From the NCBI GenBank assembly GCA_050729515.1, contig JBOHLG010000009.1, positions 1 through 64,000 of the forward strand: DNA of 64,000 nucleotides, written 5' to 3'. The stretch is from Acaudatibacter sp050729515 (GTDB taxonomy: Bacteria > Pseudomonadota > Alphaproteobacteria > Caulobacterales > Caulobacteraceae). A program made the position numbers and the translations under genes. The notes under the pieces were generated by a model. It saw only the letters and a list, made by a program, of their open reading frames with translations. It searched no databases and was not told the DNA's origin. The stretch's first letter is position 1. The number at the start of each line of letters is the position of its first letter. Of the stretch, positions 28,444-36,531 are shown one piece after another.

Positions 28444-28830
28444 CTACCAGGGCTTCTGGAAGCTGTTCTCGTGCAACCAGTGGATCTGGCTGGCGACGTT
28501 GTCGAGCCTCGTTTCGAGCATGGCCGTCTCGTTGTCGGTGAGCTGGCCATCGTGATTGTCGCGCATGCGGTCTTCCTCGTGGTGGATGCCGGCGATCTCG
28601 TGCTTGACGCGCTTATATTCGTGATGGTCGATTGAACCTTGGTCGCGGGCCATGTCGAGGCGGTTGTCGAGCCAGTGCTCGCGCTCGTTGAGGGTCCAGT
28701 TGCCATGCTCGGGGTTCATCGCCGAGGCGTCGGGGGTCATCGCGGCGTCCTGGGCCCTGACCACCGTCGGGGCGAGCGGGACGAGTGCGGCCGCGCCGAG
28801 CGCGGCGAGCGACAGGGCGAGGGTCTTCAT
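28444..28830 (-). CDS. Small periplasmic protein (128 aa)
   Basis: Signal peptide (MKTLALSLAALGAAALVPLA, cleavage near VRA). The mature part is helical and rich in His, Asp and Asn (WTLNEREHWLDNRLDMARDQ, IDHHEYKRVKHEIAGIHHEE, NDHDG-like NHDGQLTDNE). The many His/Asp residues could bind metal. A second helix pair carries MLETRLDNVASQIHWLHEN. Function unknown. It lies 28 bases upstream of the small anchored protein gene on the same strand. Confidence 0.72.
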   Translation of the reverse strand: MKTLALSLAALGAAALVPLAPTVVRAQDAAMTPDASAMNPEHGNWTLNEREHWLDNRLDMARDQGSIDHHEYKRVKHEIAGIHHEEDRMRDNHDGQLTDNETAMLETRLDNVASQIHWLHENSFQKPW

Positions 28831-28926
28831 GGGTGATACTCCATAGCGAAGGGCCCCCTTCAGCAGTAGAAAACGCGCGAGTGGCCGAGAGGATGCGCCC
28901 GTCCGGTCAGGCGCGGGCCTTAGGGA

Positions 28927-30216
28927 TCAGTCTCCCGCCTTCGCCTTGGATTCGTTGGCCGCGGCCCCGAAGACGCCCTTGGCCATGAGCGAGGTCTCGG
29001 CGTCGCGCCGGCGCTGGAAAACCTCGGCGCGGGCGCCGTGGACGGCGGCGTTGTGGGGTTCGGCGAGGGCGGCCATCTCGGCGAGATGGCAAGCGAGCCG
29101 CAGATCGGTCTCGGCGAGCTCCTGCGCCCGCTCAGCGAGCCGCTCGGCGCCGCCCGCGAGATGGGCGATCTCGGCGGCGAGTCCCGCGTCGTGGGCGGGC
29201 TTCAGATTGGCGGGATTGGCGTCCCACCAACCGCCATACTGGCGCCAGATGTTGCGGACGACGAACTCCGGCTCGTCGTAGAGCGGGCGCAGATAGGGCT
29301 TTTCGAGGACTTCGGGCGCGACCCTAACCGTTCCCAGGATATCGGTGAGCCGCGCTCCGGCGTTCATCATCGCCAGGGTTTCGGCGACCAGCGCCTCCAG
29401 CGCCGAGGCGACCTCGTCGAGCACCTTGGCGATGCGCGCCTTTCCGCTGATCGGAAGACCGTGGGCGGGAAGGAAGAGCTCGGCCTCCATCGTCGCCATG
29501 GCGCGCAGAGCCGCCGCCCATTCCGCCGGATAGCGCTGCACCTTCTGGGGATTGCCGGCGTTGGGAAAGTTCCAGATGAAGAAGTCGCCGGCGCAGATCG
29601 CCTTCTTCTTTGGCAGCCAGGCCCAGGTGTGGTCGTCGGTTTCGCCGCGGGCGTGGCGCAGCTCCACGTCCAGTCCGCCGATCGAAAGCGCCCTCTGGTC
29701 GGAATAGGTGAGGTCGGGCCTGGGCGTCGTCGCCGGCAGGAAGCGTTCGGACCCGCCGATGGAGTAGCCGGCGCGCATGAACTGGCCGAACTGGCGCGCG
29801 TTGATGATCCGGTTCCAGCCGTCGGTCAGCTCATAGCGGTCGAAGCGGGCGGCGATGTTGTCGTGGCCGGCGACGCGGGGCCGTGCATGGCCCCGGCTCT
29901 CGGCGTCGGCGAGGAAGGCGCCAGCGCCGCCCACATGATCGACATGGCCGTGGGTGTAGACGAGCATCGAGAAGGGATCGACGCTCCATGTCCTCGCCGC
30001 CTCCACGACCCGCGGGCCGCCGGCCGGCCCGGAAGCGTCGAACGCCAGCAGGCCCTCACCGGTGGAAAAGAGGATCGAGTGGCTGAACGCCTCGACCATG
30101 GCGATCCCCTCGGCGAGCTCGGAGAGCTCGTGGGTGATGCGGTTGAGCGGCCCGGTCTCGGCGAGCGATTTCTCGCCATCGATGACCGAACGCGAAAGCT
30201 CCAGAAGATCGGCCAT
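28927..30216 (-). CDS. Metallo-beta-lactamase-fold alkyl sulfatase-like hydrolase
   Basis: 429 residues. The metal-binding motif is YTHGHVDHVGG, followed by further His in RGETDDHTWAW and LPAHGLPISG. The C-terminal helical part (RNIWRQYGGWWDANPANLKP, AAEIAHLAGG) is the dimerisation domain of SdsA/BDS1-type alkyl sulfatases. No signal peptide is seen, so it is probably cytoplasmic; it may hydrolyse sulfate or related esters. ATG 30216 has AAGGAG upstream. A YCII gene precedes it on the same strand. Confidence 0.88.
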   Translation of the reverse strand: MADLLELSRSVIDGEKSLAETGPLNRITHELSELAEGIAMVEAFSHSILFSTGEGLLAFDASGPAGGPRVVEAARTWSVDPFSMLVYTHGHVDHVGGAGAFLADAESRGHARPRVAGHDNIAARFDRYELTDGWNRIINARQFGQFMRAGYSIGGSERFLPATTPRPDLTYSDQRALSIGGLDVELRHARGETDDHTWAWLPKKKAICAGDFFIWNFPNAGNPQKVQRYPAEWAAALRAMATMEAELFLPAHGLPISGKARIAKVLDEVASALEALVAETLAMMNAGARLTDILGTVRVAPEVLEKPYLRPLYDEPEFVVRNIWRQYGGWWDANPANLKPAHDAGLAAEIAHLAGGAERLAERAQELAETDLRLACHLAEMAALAEPHNAAVHGARAEVFQRRRDAETSLMAKGVFGAAANESKAKAGD

Positions 30217-30257
30217 GCGGGCTCCTTCGAGCTCGACCTATAGGCTCGTGCACCGGT

Positions 30258-30551
30258 CTAGGCGATGGCGCCGAGCTTGAGATTCCAACAGGCGAGGCGG
30301 CGGGAGACGAGGATGCCGCTGGCGAGCCAAGGGTCAGGGGCCAGCAGGCGCCGGGCTTCCTCCAGATCGCCGGCCTCCACCACCACCAGCGCGCCCTCGA
30401 AGTCGCCGAGGACGCCGGCGAGGCGGCAGATCCCGCGCTCGTAGAGATCGTCCATGAAGCGGGCGTGACCGGCCCAGTCCGGCTGCTCGGCGAGAGGCGC
30501 GCCTCGGCGGAAGGCCGGGCCATAGTCGTTGAGGGCGGCGAAGAGAACCAT
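30258..30551 (-). CDS. YCII-domain protein (97 aa)
   Basis: YciI-related small protein: GPAFRRGAPLAEQPDWAGHA, then LYERGICRLAGVLGDFEGAL and VVEAGDLEEARRLLAPDPWL, the typical dimeric ferredoxin-like alpha-beta fold with a conserved His-Asp pair. YCII proteins serve as small enzymes or as domains of ECF sigma systems. Fourteen bases separate it from the GFA gene upstream, so the two may be co-transcribed. Confidence 0.85.
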   Translation of the reverse strand: MVLFAALNDYGPAFRRGAPLAEQPDWAGHARFMDDLYERGICRLAGVLGDFEGALVVVEAGDLEEARRLLAPDPWLASGILVSRRLACWNLKLGAIA

Positions 30552-30565
30552 GACCGATCCTTTCC

Positions 30566-31051
30566 CTACGCCTTCTGCAATGCGGCGCGCCGCTCCAGGG
30601 CCCCGCTCGTCCAGACCTGCTTAGCGTCATAATAGACCTTGTAGGCCCGGGCGCCTTTCGGGAGCTCCACCCACGACAGCTTGGAGCGGACGAAGATGTG
30701 GACGTCGGGCGGCAGGGCGGCGGGATCGTCGAGCGTGCCCACCCGAACGAAGAGGAGGTTTCGCCGACGCCCGTAGTCGCTCCACAGGGAGGTCTTGCAT
30801 GACGGGCAGCCCCAGTCGTCGAGCGGACGGCCGCTCTCGGTGGGGAGGGTGACGCAGGCTGGCGAGCCGGAGAGGAGCTCGATCCGGTCGGCCTCGATGA
30901 GGGCGTTCACCGCAAACGCCGTCCCGACCCGCCGCCGACACTGCGTGCAGTGACAGCAGTGGACGATCATCGGCGGCGAAGACAGGCGATATCGCACCTT
31001 CCCGCACACGCAGCCCCCCTCCAAGCGAGATTCCGTCTCGGACGAATCCAT
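30566..31051 (-). CDS. GFA-family zinc protein (161 aa)
   Basis: Glutathione-dependent formaldehyde-activating (GFA) type fold. Zinc ligands: GGCVCGKVRY, HCCHCTQCRRR and GCPSCKTSLW. I start at ATG 31051 (AGGGG upstream); longer frames run through the triplicated intergenic repeat. Most GFA-family proteins are not true formaldehyde enzymes, so the function is open. Probably co-transcribed with the YCII gene and perhaps the sulfatase-like gene. Confidence 0.87.
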   Translation of the reverse strand: MDSSETESRLEGGCVCGKVRYRLSSPPMIVHCCHCTQCRRRVGTAFAVNALIEADRIELLSGSPACVTLPTESGRPLDDWGCPSCKTSLWSDYGRRRNLLFVRVGTLDDPAALPPDVHIFVRSKLSWVELPKGARAYKVYYDAKQVWTSGALERRAALQKA

Positions 31052-31140
31052 GGATTGTTCCCCTTTCGAGCCCGCTGCGTTCTGAAGCTGGACGCCGAGC
31101 GCGTCAAGCGGGCGGATTGGGGACGAATTCCCGAAACGGC

Positions 31141-31185
31141 TCTTCGGGCGACTTCTCTTCGGGCGACTTCTCTTCGGGCGACTTC
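31141..31185. repeat. Exact 15-bp tandem repeat, three copies, in a divergent intergenic region
   Basis: TCTTCGGGCGACTTC occurs three times without mismatch between the divergent GFA and VOC genes. It sits 38 bases before the VOC start and 90 bases before the GFA start. Iterons of this kind can be operator sites, but this is not shown. Confidence 0.92.
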
Positions 31186-31222
31186 TGGCCCGTCGAGGTC
31201 TAGGTTGGCAGGAGAGAGGCCC

Positions 31223-31603
31223 ATGGACATCACCGGCATCGACCACATCAACATCTCGACCGACCGGCTGGCCGAGACAGTGGCCTTCTTCCGCGACGCC
31301 CTGGGCCTGAAGGAAGGCTGGCGGCCGGCCTTCGGCGCTCCGGGAGCCTGGCTCTACGAGGGCGAGCGGGCGCTCGTGCACCTGGGCGTGCGGAGCGAGC
31401 CCCAGGCCCCATCGACGCAAGCGGCGCTCGACCATTTCGCGTTTTCGATCGCCGACATCGCCGCGGCGCGCAAGAGGCTCATCAAGGCCAAGGTCCCCTT
31501 CCGCGAGATCGAGGTCCCCGGCGGCTCGGCCCGCCAGATCTTCCTCACCGATCCCAACGGCGTGGCGATCGAGCTCAACTGGCGGGCGGCGAAGTCGGGC
31601 TAG
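31223..31603 (+). CDS. VOC-family (glyoxalase-like) protein
   Basis: 126 residues, two beta-alpha-beta-beta-beta units. DHINISTDRLAETVAFFRDA opens module one and LDHFAFSIADIAAARKRLIK module two. Metal-site His/Glu candidates are His in DHINI, His in VHLGV, His in DHFAF and Glu in VAIELNW. Could be a lyase, dioxygenase or resistance protein; the substrate is unknown. GGAGAG lies upstream of the ATG. Confidence 0.9.
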   Translation: MDITGIDHINISTDRLAETVAFFRDALGLKEGWRPAFGAPGAWLYEGERALVHLGVRSEPQAPSTQAALDHFAFSIADIAAARKRLIKAKVPFREIEVPGGSARQIFLTDPNGVAIELNWRAAKSG

Positions 31604-31645
31604 GCGCAGAAGGGCGTGGCTCCTTTCCCTTCAATGAGAGGTGTT

Positions 31646-32362
31646 TCACGCCGCGTCGTGGAAGATGATCCCGAGCGTCGTCCGCTCGCCGACCCGGATG
31701 TCGCTGACGCCATGACGCATGGCGACGCGGCGCCAGCCGCGGCGGGCGGAAGGGACGGGCCTTTCAAAGGAGGAGAAGACCACCGCGTCGCCTCGGGCGA
31801 GCGGCACGACCATGACCCTGGTCTGGGCGCGGGGCTCCTGCTCGGCGAGAAGGAACTCGCCCCCGGAAAAGTCCAATCCCGGCTCCGAGAGGAGGATCGT
31901 CGCCTGGAGGGGGAAGACGAGCGGGCCGTAGAGGTCGCGGTGGAGGCGGTTGTAGTCGCCCGGGCCATAGCGGAGGAGGAGTGGGGTCGGCCTCAGCTGG
32001 CCGCCGCGATGACAAAGATCGAGCCAGGCCTCGAGGCGGTCGGGGAAGCGCTCCTTTCGCCCCAGCCGCTCGGCCCACTGGTTGGCGAGCGCGGCCAGCG
32101 GTGGGAAGAGGCCCTCGCGCAGCGCCTGGACGGGCGCCGGCAGGGGCTCGGCGAAGTAGCCGTATTCGCCGGCTCCAAAGCCGTGGGCGGCCATGACGAC
32201 CTTCTTGCGGAAGAGGCCCGGGTTTTTCCACAAGCTCGCGATCTCGACGCAGGCGGCGGGCGAAAGGAGTTTTTCGAGGACGTAGAAGCTGCGGCGGTCG
32301 AGCTCGGCGGCGGCGGCCTTCGCCTGGGCTTTCGAAAGGATCGCAGCCATCGCGCGGACCAT
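31646..32362 (-). CDS. 2OG-Fe(II) oxygenase
   Basis: 238-residue double-stranded beta-helix oxygenase. HxD metal ligands are in YNRLHRDLYGPL, and VMVVPLARGDAVVF plus the distal His in VAMRHGVSDIRVGERTTLG complete the site, with the Arg available for 2-oxoglutarate. The family includes hydroxylases of unclear target. The ATG at 32362 or a second at 32350 could start it. Confidence 0.87.
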   Translation of the reverse strand: MVRAMAAILSKAQAKAAAAELDRRSFYVLEKLLSPAACVEIASLWKNPGLFRKKVVMAAHGFGAGEYGYFAEPLPAPVQALREGLFPPLAALANQWAERLGRKERFPDRLEAWLDLCHRGGQLRPTPLLLRYGPGDYNRLHRDLYGPLVFPLQATILLSEPGLDFSGGEFLLAEQEPRAQTRVMVVPLARGDAVVFSSFERPVPSARRGWRRVAMRHGVSDIRVGERTTLGIIFHDAA

Positions 32363-32571
32363 AGCGGCCCCGCGAAGGCCTGGCGCGCGGTCTTTGGACC
32401 CCTCATGCCGAAGTCGGCGATTCTTACTTCCGACTTCGCGAAGCCGCCGGGCTTCTCATCCGTGATCGCCCAATTCGGGCGCGGCTCGGGAACGAGCCCG
32501 GTCGGGGAGGCGGCCGGGCGGCTGACGAGTTTTCCCTGACGCCGGCAGCGGAGAAAATCCGAGCGGACCGA

Positions 32572-33276
32572 TCAGGCGACGGCGAGCGTCCCCCGGCGGC
32601 GGCGCATACAAAAGCCGATCATCCCCAGGCCGGCGAGCATCAGAGCCCAGGCAACCGGCTCGGGAACGCCGGAGACGGTCGGGTTCAGAGAGACATTGTC
32701 CAACCCGATGAACTCATCGCCGGATGTGCCGACGAACGAGATGACCGTCGAGGCCGCCGACGCCGTGAAGTCCAGGGTATAAGGGGTCCAGTAAGTCCCG
32801 CTCGCATCCGTGCCGCCGGTCCCCCCCGGATCGGTGAAGGTCTGGGAGGCGGAGCCGGCGTTGGCGGTCGCCGAGATCGGGCCGCCAAACGCGCCACCAG
32901 CGCCGTAAACGCCGAGGTAGAAGGTCAGCGCATAGGCCTGCCCCACGACCGTCGTGACCGTCTGGCTCACCCCGGAGAACGGCGTTGTATCGGTGGTGCC
33001 TGTCAGGTCGAGGAAATCCGTGCCGAACGGGGTGTCGAGGCCATAGCCACCGTTGCCGATCCAGATGAGATTGTGACCGTTGTCGGTCGTGGTGCCGTCG
33101 TTGTTGATCGCGGTCCAGCCTGTGATCGCAGTACTGCCGATAGGCTCGGTAGGGGCACTGCCCGCCGCCGGGCCGTTCGTCTCGAAGCTGCCGTTGGTGA
33201 TCAGATCCGCGGCGCGGGATGCGCCTGCACTCAAGGCGACGACCGCAACACAGGCGATCAACTCGACAACTTTCAT
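32572..33276 (-). CDS. PEPxxWA-CTERM sorted secreted protein
   Basis: 234 residues. Signal peptide MKVVELIACVAVVALSAGAS, then a DUF642-like beta-sandwich (LITNGSFETNGPA, GWTAINNDG, FLDLTGTTDT, GLDNVSLNP). The C-terminus is the sorting signal PEPVAWALMLAGLGMIGFCM followed by RRRR. PEP-CTERM proteins are processed by an exosortase and released to the surface or extracellular matrix. No exosortase gene is in the window. Confidence 0.87.
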   Translation of the reverse strand: MKVVELIACVAVVALSAGASRAADLITNGSFETNGPAAGSAPTEPIGSTAITGWTAINNDGTTTDNGHNLIWIGNGGYGLDTPFGTDFLDLTGTTDTTPFSGVSQTVTTVVGQAYALTFYLGVYGAGGAFGGPISATANAGSASQTFTDPGGTGGTDASGTYWTPYTLDFTASAASTVISFVGTSGDEFIGLDNVSLNPTVSGVPEPVAWALMLAGLGMIGFCMRRRRGTLAVA

Positions 33277-33517
33277 GACGAACGCTCCTTGTACGACTTC
33301 AACAACCAGTGGCGCGGCCCGTCGGTCATCCCTTTCGCGAGGGCCAAGCCCGATCAGCGGGCCTGATGCCTAAGTCGGGTTCACGATCATGTCGAATCGA
33401 TTCCCCTGAGGGTTGAGCCGGTGCGCGCGGAAGGTGAGCCCGTCTCCACATCGTGGGGGGTGAGGGCCGGCCGAAGTCGGTAGCCTCGACCTGAACGATC
33501 GGGACTCGCGCCACGGC

Positions 33518-33546
33518 TTGATTTTCGCGCAAATCTATTGCATATT
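33518..33546 (+). promoter_or_regulatory. Candidate promoter of the terminase-like gene
   Basis: TTGATT and CATATT are 17 bases apart in an AT-rich patch. The transcript would begin at or next to the ATG at 33555, so the mRNA may be leaderless. Each box matches the sigma-70 consensus at four of six positions. Confidence 0.35.
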
Positions 33547-33554
33547 GCTATGGT

Positions 33555-33989
33555 ATGTCCGCTCTCGACAATCCAAGGCTCGAGGCGCTCGCCCAGGCCC
33601 TCGCCGACGGCCTGCCGATCCACGAGGCCACCCGCCGGGCCGGGTTCTCACGCCAGAGTGGAATGACCAGGAGGCGCTGCGCGCGCAGGGACGTCAGAGA
33701 ACGGATCGCGGAGATCCGTCTCGAACGGGCCCGGACGGCGTCCGACGTGAGGCCAGTGATCGAGAAGATGATGGCACTCGCCGAAGAGGCGGGGAAGCTG
33801 AAGTCGGGGGCGGGAATGACGGCGGCCCACAAGCTGCTGGTCGAGGCGGCGCGGCTCAAGGCGACCCACGCGCCCTCGCGGCCGCGCGAGACCTGGGCCC
33901 TGCCGCCGCAACTCTCCAAGGAGGAATGGCTCGACGCCTTCGCTCCCAAGACGGGAACGGCGCGGGCGGATCGGGAGGGCTCCCGCTGA
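33555..33989 (+). CDS. Putative terminase small subunit-like / HTH protein (144 aa)
   Basis: The N-terminal ~50 residues (LADGLPIHEATRRAGFSRQS, then RRDVRERIAEIRLERA) look like the helix-turn-helix opening of phage terminase small subunits. The middle is a helical Glu/Lys-rich segment (VIEKMMALAEEAGKLKSG), and AAHKLLVEAARLKATHAP follows. No other phage gene is near. No ribosome site is visible; a promoter-like patch lies right before the ATG. Could be a domesticated phage relic or an unrelated DNA-binding protein. Confidence 0.55.
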   Translation: MSALDNPRLEALAQALADGLPIHEATRRAGFSRQSGMTRRRCARRDVRERIAEIRLERARTASDVRPVIEKMMALAEEAGKLKSGAGMTAAHKLLVEAARLKATHAPSRPRETWALPPQLSKEEWLDAFAPKTGTARADREGSR

Positions 33990-34153
33990 GGCGGCCGCCG
34001 CCCCGGGGGCGCGACTTTCGGACGCCCTTGTTCGGCGAACCCTCCGGTCGTATTCTGAGGACCAAGGCTGCGGCGAATTGGGGGTCGGGGCTCGGGGAAC
34101 AAGCCCGGGCGAAATCCGTTCCTTCGGTTCGCCGCTGGCAGGAGGGCGCACTC

Positions 34154-34414
34154 ATGTCGATCATCGCTTGGCTCGTCCTGGGCCTCGTCTCGGGCTTTGT
34201 CGCCAGCAAGCTCGTCAACCGCAGCGGCGAGGGAATCCTGATGGATATCATCCTGGGCGTCATCGGCGCCCTGGTGGGGGGCTGGATCAGCGTCAGGATC
34301 TTCGCCGGCCCGCCGGTCAACGGGCTCAATCTGACGAGCTTCCTCATCGCCATCGTGGGCGCGGTGATCGTGCTGCTGGTCTATCACACGGTCGTCGGTC
34401 GACGGCGCGTCTGA
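34154..34414 (+). CDS. GlsB/YeaQ/YmgE (transglycosylase-associated) membrane protein
   Basis: 86-residue membrane protein with three hydrophobic segments. SIIAWLVLGLVSGFVASKLV and GEGILMDIILGVIGALVGGW match the family, as does the end LNLTSFLIAIVGAVIVLLVY. These small proteins respond to stress in many bacteria; the name transglycosylase-associated is historical. It converges with the PQQ gene (34 bases between stops). Confidence 0.9.
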   Translation: MSIIAWLVLGLVSGFVASKLVNRSGEGILMDIILGVIGALVGGWISVRIFAGPPVNGLNLTSFLIAIVGAVIVLLVYHTVVGRRRV

Positions 34415-34448
34415 CCGGCCGCCGCTCGCGTATCGACTCTGGCGAGAG

Positions 34449-36308
34449 TCAGCGGCCGCCGACCGAGAAGACCAGAAGCGGGTTGGTGGGGGCGCCGCCG
34501 AGGCTGCCCAGATAGCCCGAATAGACGAAGACCATGCCCTCGGCGACGACGGGGCCTGGGCCGTCGATATCGCCTCCGTGCTGCGCCGCCACGCCGTTGA
34601 CCGTCGCATAGCTCCGGCTTCCGGTATCGAAGCTCCACAGGACCCGGCCCGTGGCGGCGTCATAGGCTCGGAATCGCCCATCGAGGTCGCCGGCGAAGAC
34701 GACGGTCCCGGCCACCGTCGGCGGGGCCGAGATCCCGTTCATGCAGGGGGCCCCGCCCGTCCAGCCACACGACAGAAGCGGCGAGGTTGTGAACCAGAGA
34801 ATGCGGCCGGTGGCCGGGTCGAGCGCGGCCAGGCCCGGCCGACCCGGCGGCGAGGGCATGAAGGCGTCGGCGACGCCGACGTAGAGACGCTTGCCGTCGC
34901 TCGCCATACCCCATTCGACGCCGCCCAGGGGACCGCCGTGGCCGACCCGGGTTTTCCAGAGGACGCGTCCGTCCTCGGGGTTGAGCCCATAGACAATCCC
35001 CGACTTCTGCCCGGCCAGCAGGATGTCGGCGCCGCTCGCCAGCCTCATCAGGATCGGCGCCGCGCCGAAATCGAAGTCATGGCCCAGCGGCGTGGGGCAA
35101 TTGGTCATCCTCACCGCTTCGCAGCCGCTCAGATAGTTGTCGCTCGCGGTGACCTGCGTCCTCCATTTCACCGCCCCGGTCGCCAAGTCCATGGCCATGA
35201 TCGCGTCGGACCCGCCCTCCTTGACGTCGGTATAGGAATCGCCGGTGGCGACGTAGAGTTGGCGGCGTATGGCATCGATCGTCGGAGCCGACCAAACGGC
35301 GGCGCCGGCCGGGCCGTACATCTGCGTCCCGCTCCGGTTCAGGTGCGAGGGAGACGGCCGCCGGCTGATGGTGTGGGTCGTCCACAGCGGCCGGCCCGTG
35401 GCGGCGTCCAGGGCGGCGACGCCGCCGCGGAAGGTGCAGCACGGGTATTTCGCCACCGAGGCGGTGAGCTCCTCGTAGGAGGAGAGCGGCGCATAGAGCC
35501 GGCCGCGCCAGAGAACCGGGGCTCCGGTGAGAATGCCGAGCGGATGGGTCTGGACGCGCTGTTTCCAGATCAGGCTCCCGTCGCCGGCGTCGAGCGCATA
35601 GACGTTATTCCCGGCGCCGCCCAGAAAGACCGCAAAGCCGCTCCGGGCCGAGGCGAGGCGCCCGACCGTGATGGTCGTGCGCGAGCGGGCGCCCGAGAAG
35701 CGCCAGATCATGCACCCGGTCTTGGCGTCGAGGGCGTAGGCCTTTCCCCCGGAGCTGGTCAGAAACACCCGCCCGCCGGCCACGGTCGGCTGGCCGTACT
35801 TGCCCCCAAAATGAGCGAAGGCCCACTTGACCTTCAACTTCGGCGCCGAGGATGGCCTGAAGCCAGGATCGGGCTGGTCGCGCCAGTTGGTCGGCTCGCG
35901 GCCCCAGCTCGTCCAATCATCCGGCCGTACGCGCAAGGGCGTGAGGGTCGAACACTTCGGCGGGTCGGCCGGGGGAGGCGCTTTGGCAGCGCCAACCGAA
36001 GGGGGAGAGAGGAAAGTCGCGATCTCCCCCAGTTGAAGTGCGCTGAGGCCCTGCGCCATCGGCCGCATCGCGCCGTTCTTCAACACGTTCACGATTTCCA
36101 TGGGGCCGAGAGCCGCAAGTCGTTCGCGGTTCGGCGCCCTTCCGACGGCCGGCTCGTGGCAACTGGCGCAGCGACTCGCGAAGAGGGCCTGGCCCGCGGC
36201 CGAGACCGCCTGCGGCGTCGGCGCCTTCTGAGCCGCGGACGCGAGCCCCAGGGCGACGAGGACGCCCGTCAGGGCGAGCGTCACCGAGGCCACGGCCGCC
36301 GTCGACAA
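34449..36308 (-). CDS. Cytochrome c-PQQ dehydrogenase resembling polyvinyl-alcohol dehydrogenase
   Basis: 619 residues. Signal peptide-like start (SVTLALTGVLVALGLASAAQ), then a heme c site CASCH in a short cytochrome domain (LFASRCASCHEPAVGR), then an eight-bladed PQQ propeller with repeated blade ends such as GRVFLTSSGGKAYALDAKTG and YVATGDSYTD. The order cytochrome first and propeller second is that of polyvinyl-alcohol dehydrogenase, periplasmic and cytochrome c-linked; other quinohemoproteins carry the heme at the C terminus. The vicinal Cys pair in KYPCCTFRGG may be a disulfide ring. Start is TTG 36308 with GGCAGG upstream. PQQ biosynthesis genes are not in the window. Confidence 0.83.
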   Translation of the reverse strand: MSTAAVASVTLALTGVLVALGLASAAQKAPTPQAVSAAGQALFASRCASCHEPAVGRAPNRERLAALGPMEIVNVLKNGAMRPMAQGLSALQLGEIATFLSPPSVGAAKAPPPADPPKCSTLTPLRVRPDDWTSWGREPTNWRDQPDPGFRPSSAPKLKVKWAFAHFGGKYGQPTVAGGRVFLTSSGGKAYALDAKTGCMIWRFSGARSRTTITVGRLASARSGFAVFLGGAGNNVYALDAGDGSLIWKQRVQTHPLGILTGAPVLWRGRLYAPLSSYEELTASVAKYPCCTFRGGVAALDAATGRPLWTTHTISRRPSPSHLNRSGTQMYGPAGAAVWSAPTIDAIRRQLYVATGDSYTDVKEGGSDAIMAMDLATGAVKWRTQVTASDNYLSGCEAVRMTNCPTPLGHDFDFGAAPILMRLASGADILLAGQKSGIVYGLNPEDGRVLWKTRVGHGGPLGGVEWGMASDGKRLYVGVADAFMPSPPGRPGLAALDPATGRILWFTTSPLLSCGWTGGAPCMNGISAPPTVAGTVVFAGDLDGRFRAYDAATGRVLWSFDTGSRSYATVNGVAAQHGGDIDGPGPVVAEGMVFVYSGYLGSLGGAPTNPLLVFSVGGR

Positions 36309-36531
36309 GACCTGCCGGCTCCTAATCCAGACTCCTCCTCGGCGAATCTCGTTTCCGATCTGGAACTAGGCCGTCGGCTGGGGTCGTGTCCAGCCGCTCT
36401 TCACAGCCTGCTTTCAAGGTCGCCTGCGACGAGCGGCCGCTGCGGCGAAGCAGCGGATTGACCCTTGCCGACGCGTCCTTGAGCCTCGCCTGACGGCCAG
36501 TCGGTAGAGGCGGACGCGGGGGGAACATCCA

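Noticed and set aside
32405..32539. 44-codon plus-strand frame MPKSAILTSDFAKPPG...
   Set aside because: No ribosome site, no conserved look, and it lies in the upstream region of the oxygenase gene.
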